Shown: positions 60,679-64,000 of the stretch, piece by piece
Layout of the letters: every line of letters begins with the position of its first letter
How positions within the stretch are numbered: the stretch's first letter is position 1
Assembly (NCBI RefSeq): GCF_963667045.1
Contig: NZ_OY762934.1
Coordinates: forward strand, 1,977,501-2,041,500
Source of the DNA: an uncultured Cohaesibacter sp.
GTDB lineage: Bacteria; Pseudomonadota; Alphaproteobacteria; Rhizobiales; Cohaesibacteraceae
Direction of reading: 5' to 3'
DNA length: 64,000 bases
Position numbers and translations under genes: made by a program
The notes under the pieces: generated by a model
The model's input: the letters and a program-made list of their open reading frames with translations, nothing else
What the model was told of the DNA's origin: nothing
The model's database searches: none

Positions 60679-61974
60679 ATGACCATCGATCTTGCATCTC
60701 GTGTTTACAGCCACCGCTGGAAAATCGACCCCATTGTCCGCTCTCTGATCGACACCGATTTCTACAAGCTGCTGATGGCGCAATCGGTTTTTCACAACAG
60801 ACCCGACGTGCATGTGGTGTTCAGCCTGATCAACCGCTCCAAGACCCTGCCGCTGGCCGATCTGATCGACGAGGGCGAGCTGCGGGCCCAACTTGACTAT
60901 ATCCGCGGCCTGAAGCTGTCACGCGGCGAAAGCACCTGGCTGCGCGGCAACATGTTCTATGGCAAGCGCTCGATGTTTCATTCCGACTTCATGGAGTGGT
61001 TCGAAAATCTCACCCTACCGCCCTATCACCTGGAGCGGGTGGGCAACCAGTATGAGCTGACATTCGAGGGACCATGGCCCGAGGTCATGATGTGGGAGAT
61101 TCCGGCCCTGTCCGTCATCATGGAGCTGCGTTCGCGGGCGGTTCTGCACAAGATGAAGCGCTTCGAGCTGCAGATCCTCTACGCCCGCGCCATGACGCGG
61201 CTGTGGGAAAAGGTCGAGCGTCTGCGAACCATCGGCGATGTGAAGGTTGCCGATTTCGGCACCCGGCGGCGCCATTCCTTTCTCTGGCAGGACTGGTGCG
61301 TGCAGGCCATGCAGGAAGGGCTGGGCGACAATTTCACCGGCACCTCCAACTGCCTGATCGCCATGCGGCGCGAGATGGAAGCCATCGGCACCAATGCCCA
61401 CGAGCTGCCGATGGTCTATTCGGCACTGGCGGAAAATGACGAAGAACTGGCCTATGCCCCCTACCGTGTCCTTGAGGACTGGCAGCGCGAGCATGACGGC
61501 AATCTGCGGGTGATCCTGCCCGACACCTACGGCACCAAGGGGTTCCTTGAACGCGCACCGGACTGGCTGACCACCTGGACCGGCGTCCGCGTCGACAGTG
61601 GCCGCCCCGAGGAGGCCGCCGAGACGGCCATCCGCTGGTGGAAGAGCCGGGGTGAAGATCCGCGCGACAAGCTGATCATTTTCTCCGATGGCCTTGATGT
61701 CGACCAGATTGCCATGCTTTACAACAAGTTCAATGGCCGGGTGCGCGTCTCGTTCGGCTGGGGCACCCTGCTGACCAATGATTTCAGGGGCCTTGTGTCC
61801 GACGACGAACTATCGCCCTTCTCACTCGTCTGCAAGGCCGTTTCGGCCAACGGACGGCCAACGGTCAAGCTTTCGGACAACCCGAACAAGGCCATGGGAC
61901 CGAAGGACGAGATCGCCCGTTACAAGCGGGTGTTCAGCGTCGGCGAACAGGAAGCCATGGATGTTATTGTTTAG
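60679..61974 (+). CDS. pncB: Nicotinate phosphoribosyltransferase
   Basis: Converts nicotinate and PRPP to nicotinate mononucleotide. The 431-residue product has LIDTDFYKLLMAQSVFHNRP at the N-terminus, the family box DFGTRRRHSF, FTGTSNCLIAMRREMEAIG (substrate His replaced region with THAHE-like GTNAHELPM), and GLDVDQIAMLYNKF with VSFGWGTLLTNDF. Together with pncA it forms a two-gene NAD salvage unit. ATG 60679. Confidence 0.95.
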   Translation: MTIDLASRVYSHRWKIDPIVRSLIDTDFYKLLMAQSVFHNRPDVHVVFSLINRSKTLPLADLIDEGELRAQLDYIRGLKLSRGESTWLRGNMFYGKRSMFHSDFMEWFENLTLPPYHLERVGNQYELTFEGPWPEVMMWEIPALSVIMELRSRAVLHKMKRFELQILYARAMTRLWEKVERLRTIGDVKVADFGTRRRHSFLWQDWCVQAMQEGLGDNFTGTSNCLIAMRREMEAIGTNAHELPMVYSALAENDEELAYAPYRVLEDWQREHDGNLRVILPDTYGTKGFLERAPDWLTTWTGVRVDSGRPEEAAETAIRWWKSRGEDPRDKLIIFSDGLDVDQIAMLYNKFNGRVRVSFGWGTLLTNDFRGLVSDDELSPFSLVCKAVSANGRPTVKLSDNPNKAMGPKDEIARYKRVFSVGEQEAMDVIV

Positions 61975-62000
61975 ATCCTGATAGTGGAGTGAATAGTCAA

Positions 62001-62477
62001 ATGGCAGGCAAGAAAAGCTCGAAGGAACGGGTGCAGGAAGCGATTGATGCGCTGGGGCTGGATAGTCAGGTGGTGACCATGCCCGATTCCACACGCACGG
62101 CGGAAGACGCTGCCGCCGCCTGTGGCTGCGCTGTTGCCCAGATTGTCAAGAGCCTCATCTTCGAGCGCCATGACAATCATCATCTGGTGCTGTTGCTGAT
62201 CGCTGGCAACAACCGGGCCGACCTTGATCTGGCAGCCAGGGTCATCGGCTCGACGCTGGACCGGGCCGATCCGAAAAAGGTACGCGCGGAAACCGGCTTT
62301 GCCATTGGCGGGGTCGCCCCGATCGGGCATCTGTGCGAGATGGAGGTCTATATGGACCCCGATCTTTTGCAGTTTGAAACGGTATGGGCCGCTGCCGGTG
62401 CCCCCAATGCGGTCTTCAAGGTAGAGCCGCAGGCCCTCGCAAAGGCCGCCGGAGCCAGAGCCCTCAGTCTCGACTGA
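62001..62477 (+). CDS. YbaK/ProX-family aminoacyl-tRNA deacylase
   Basis: Proteins of this fold hydrolyse mischarged Cys-tRNA(Pro) or Ala-tRNA(Pro). The 158-residue product has KERVQEAIDALGLDSQVVTM, the central AAAACGCAVAQIVKSLIFER-like segment, and GFAIGGVAPIGHLCEMEVYM, where GGxxPxGH is the diagnostic motif. Whether it is YbaK-type or ProXp-type cannot be decided. ATG 62001 is favoured over GTG 61989. It lies 26 bases after pncB and is likely co-transcribed. Confidence 0.88.
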   Translation: MAGKKSSKERVQEAIDALGLDSQVVTMPDSTRTAEDAAAACGCAVAQIVKSLIFERHDNHHLVLLLIAGNNRADLDLAARVIGSTLDRADPKKVRAETGFAIGGVAPIGHLCEMEVYMDPDLLQFETVWAAAGAPNAVFKVEPQALAKAAGARALSLD

Positions 62478-62858
62478 GGGTGTCTTTTGCGATTGTTTAT
62501 TGCTATTCTTACGAAAAATTCACGGGGTTTGGCAGCAGCCGCCACAATCCGGTCTAATTGCTTGTGAAGATTTAATCTTTTGATGCCTGATTGATGCTTG
62601 CTTCTTTTCACTCAGTCCCCATTTCCGAGCCGATTTGCGGCGGACATGGCGCTGGCGTGTGGCTGCAGGACAGCGGCAGGCTTTTGCTTTGGCTGCATGG
62701 GTATTGTTTTGATACCACGGCCACGACTGTGCCAGTATGATCCGGAACAGAGTTGGGCGCGGCTCCAGATGAGAGGCGCGATCAGGAAACGACATTCTCC
62801 CGCGACAAAGGCTCAGTGCACAGAGCCGGTCCGGAAGACATGCCAGAGGAGAAACAGA
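62478..62858. other. Intergenic before solute-binding-protein gene
   Basis: About 380 bases. The first 130 are AT-rich and could contain the end of the previous transcript; I saw no clear terminator. The remainder is GC-rich without recognised gene or RNA. AGAGGAG ends the region as ribosome-binding site of the next gene. Confidence 0.4.
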
Positions 62859-64000
62859 GTGTCTCAATTGCTACCAACCCGCGGTCTTTCGGCCTTCCGC
62901 GCCGGTTTGCTTGCCCTGGCCCTTGTCGCAAGCGGCGCGATCAACCTGATGGACGGGGATGGCAAGGCGCGCGCGGTCGAATTCGAGACATGGGTGAGCG
63001 GCTCTTCGCTAATGGGCGAGCCGAAATATTCCGGCGATTTCTCCCATTTCGACTATGTCAACCCGGATGCCCCGAAGACAGGCGACGCCCGCCTTGCAGT
63101 GGTTGGCAGCTATGACAGTTTCAACCCGATCCTGACCAAGGGCGAGGCAGCCTCTGGTCTCGGACTGATCTATGAAACCCTGTTCACGCCTTCCTATGAC
63201 GAGATTTCAACGAATTACGGCCTTCTGGCCGAGGCGATGTATGTCGGCCCCAATTTCTCCTATGTGAAATTCCGCCTGCGCAGCGATGCCCGCTGGCACG
63301 ATGGCGTTGCGATCACGCCAGAGGATGTCGTCTGGTCGTTCGAGCAATCCATCACGCTCAATCCGCAGCGCAAATTCTACTATTCCCACGTCAAGTCCGC
63401 CGAAGTGACGGGCGACAACGAGGTGACCTTCACCTTCGATCAGCAAGGCAACCGCGAACTGCCATTCATCGTCGCGGAACTGATGATCCTGCCCAAGCAC
63501 TGGTGGACTGGGCAGAATGCCAAGGGCGAGACGCGGGATATCAGTCATGGCACGCTCGAGCCGCCTCTGGGGTCCGGTCCCTACGAGATCAAGAGCTTCT
63601 CGGCGGGCAAATATGTCGAATATGGTCGTGTGGCCGACTATTGGGGCAAAGACCTCAACATCAATGTCGGCCAGAACAATTTCGACACGGTCCGCTACGA
63701 GTTCTTCCGGGACAGCACGGTGATGTTCGAGGCATTCAAGTCGGGTGCTTATGATTTCCGGTTGGAGGCAACCGCCAAGACATGGGCCACCGGCTATGAC
63801 TTCCCGGCAGTCAAGGATGGCAGGGTGGTGATGGATGTGGTACCCGACGAATCCTCAGGCGTCATGGTCGGCTTCATTCCGAACCTGAGGCGGGAAAAAT
63901 TCCAGAACCCCAAGGTGCGGGAAGCCCTCAACTATGTGCTCAATTTCGAGGAAATGAACCGCACCCTGTTCTATGACCAGTATAGCCGCGTCAACAGCTA
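62859..64000 (+). CDS. Family 5 extracellular solute-binding protein, 3' end outside window
   Basis: The periplasmic receptor of an ABC importer for oligopeptides or related compounds (YejA-like). It starts with GTG 62859 after AGAGGAG; residues about 9-38 form a signal peptide (GLSAFRAGLLALALVASGA). The mature part has the SBP_bac_5 features YVNPDAPKTGDARLAVVGSY, SFNPILTKGEAASGLGLIYE, the RLRSDARWHDGVAITPEDVV segment and PLGSGPYEIKSFSAGKYVEY, all in one frame to the window end (380 codons seen of an expected roughly 600). Permease and ATPase genes probably follow outside. Confidence 0.9.
   Translation, partial: MSQLLPTRGLSAFRAGLLALALVASGAINLMDGDGKARAVEFETWVSGSSLMGEPKYSGDFSHFDYVNPDAPKTGDARLAVVGSYDSFNPILTKGEAASGLGLIYETLFTPSYDEISTNYGLLAEAMYVGPNFSYVKFRLRSDARWHDGVAITPEDVVWSFEQSITLNPQRKFYYSHVKSAEVTGDNEVTFTFDQQGNRELPFIVAELMILPKHWWTGQNAKGETRDISHGTLEPPLGSGPYEIKSFSAGKYVEYGRVADYWGKDLNINVGQNNFDTVRYEFFRDSTVMFEAFKSGAYDFRLEATAKTWATGYDFPAVKDGRVVMDVVPDESSGVMVGFIPNLRREKFQNPKVREALNYVLNFEEMNRTLFYDQYSRVNS

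Noticed and set aside
61030-61046. GGAGCGGGTG match to the tRNA-Gly end, considered as a second att site
   Set aside because: Only about ten bases match and they lie in the pncB coding sequence with no phage genes nearby.
1-64000. CRISPR array, type I/II toxin-antitoxin pair or rRNA operon
   Set aside because: No regularly spaced direct repeats of CRISPR size, no recognisable antitoxin/toxin pair and no rRNA sequence were seen on either strand.

Overview
The window reads as a chromosomal segment of an alphaproteobacterium, most likely Hyphomicrobiales (Rhizobiales). Support comes from the gene order phoR-pstSCAB-phoU-phoB, dapD...dapE...truA-fmt-def/rmuC and recR...ybaB-dnaX-4.5S RNA, from PstC and PstA permeases with the long extra N-terminal regions typical of the group, from a DnaX without its usual zinc-finger cysteines, from a long double-domain dCTP deaminase, and from a SAM-II riboswitch ahead of metZ. 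The genus cannot be fixed from the sequence; a marine, Cohaesibacter-like organism is only a guess.

Positions 1-11009 are accessory DNA. Two same-orientation copies of one IS5-family element (the tail of one at 1-205, a complete one at 9734-11009) bracket it. The first copy has landed in an IS1182-family transposase gene, leaving its N-terminus at 206-336. Next come a type IV restriction pair, mcrB-mcrC (650-3966), and a decayed prophage block on the minus strand (4302-8980): small terminase subunit, two unknown genes, DnaB-type helicase, Toprim primase, two small unknown genes and a beheaded RuvC-like resolvase. The resolvase stub abuts a beheaded tyrosine integrase (8950-9434) at a T9G9 tract, and the integrase points at a tRNA-Gly(CCC), the probable original attachment site.

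Positions 11133-24726 hold mixed housekeeping and accessory genes. They include a bacterial voltage-gated sodium channel, a GST-like protein, a GNAT acetyltransferase, the YigZ-Dcd pair, two tandem paralogous exported proteins with four cysteines at identical positions, metZ under a SAM-II riboswitch, a thioesterase, a sulfur-uptake cluster (periplasmic rhodanese, YeeE/YedE permease and a coupled 63-codon gene), a VOC protein, a CDP-alcohol phosphatidyltransferase and ApaG.

Positions 25192-33458 are the phosphate regulon: sensor phoR, a three-heptamer Pho box, pstS followed by a strong attenuating terminator, pstC, pstA, pstB, phoU and phoB. Positions 33579-44838 carry an L,D-transpeptidase, a PAS protein, the lysine/diaminopimelate genes dapD and dapE with a MerR-CMD pair and a DUF805 protein between them, and the truA-fmt-def and rmuC translation/repair genes.

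Positions 44881-64000 carry an AT-rich orphan, recR, a LysE exporter, ybaB, dnaX and the SRP RNA, then HIT and NudC proteins, an acyltransferase, an exported metallo-hydrolase, a CHASE-PAS-GGDEF-EAL protein, an exported small protein, pheA, kdsB, a membrane-anchored cytochrome c, pncA and pncB (NAD salvage), a YbaK deacylase and the start of a family 5 solute-binding protein that runs off the end. No CRISPR array and no complete prophage is present. All identifications are by eye from motifs and family knowledge; no database search was run.
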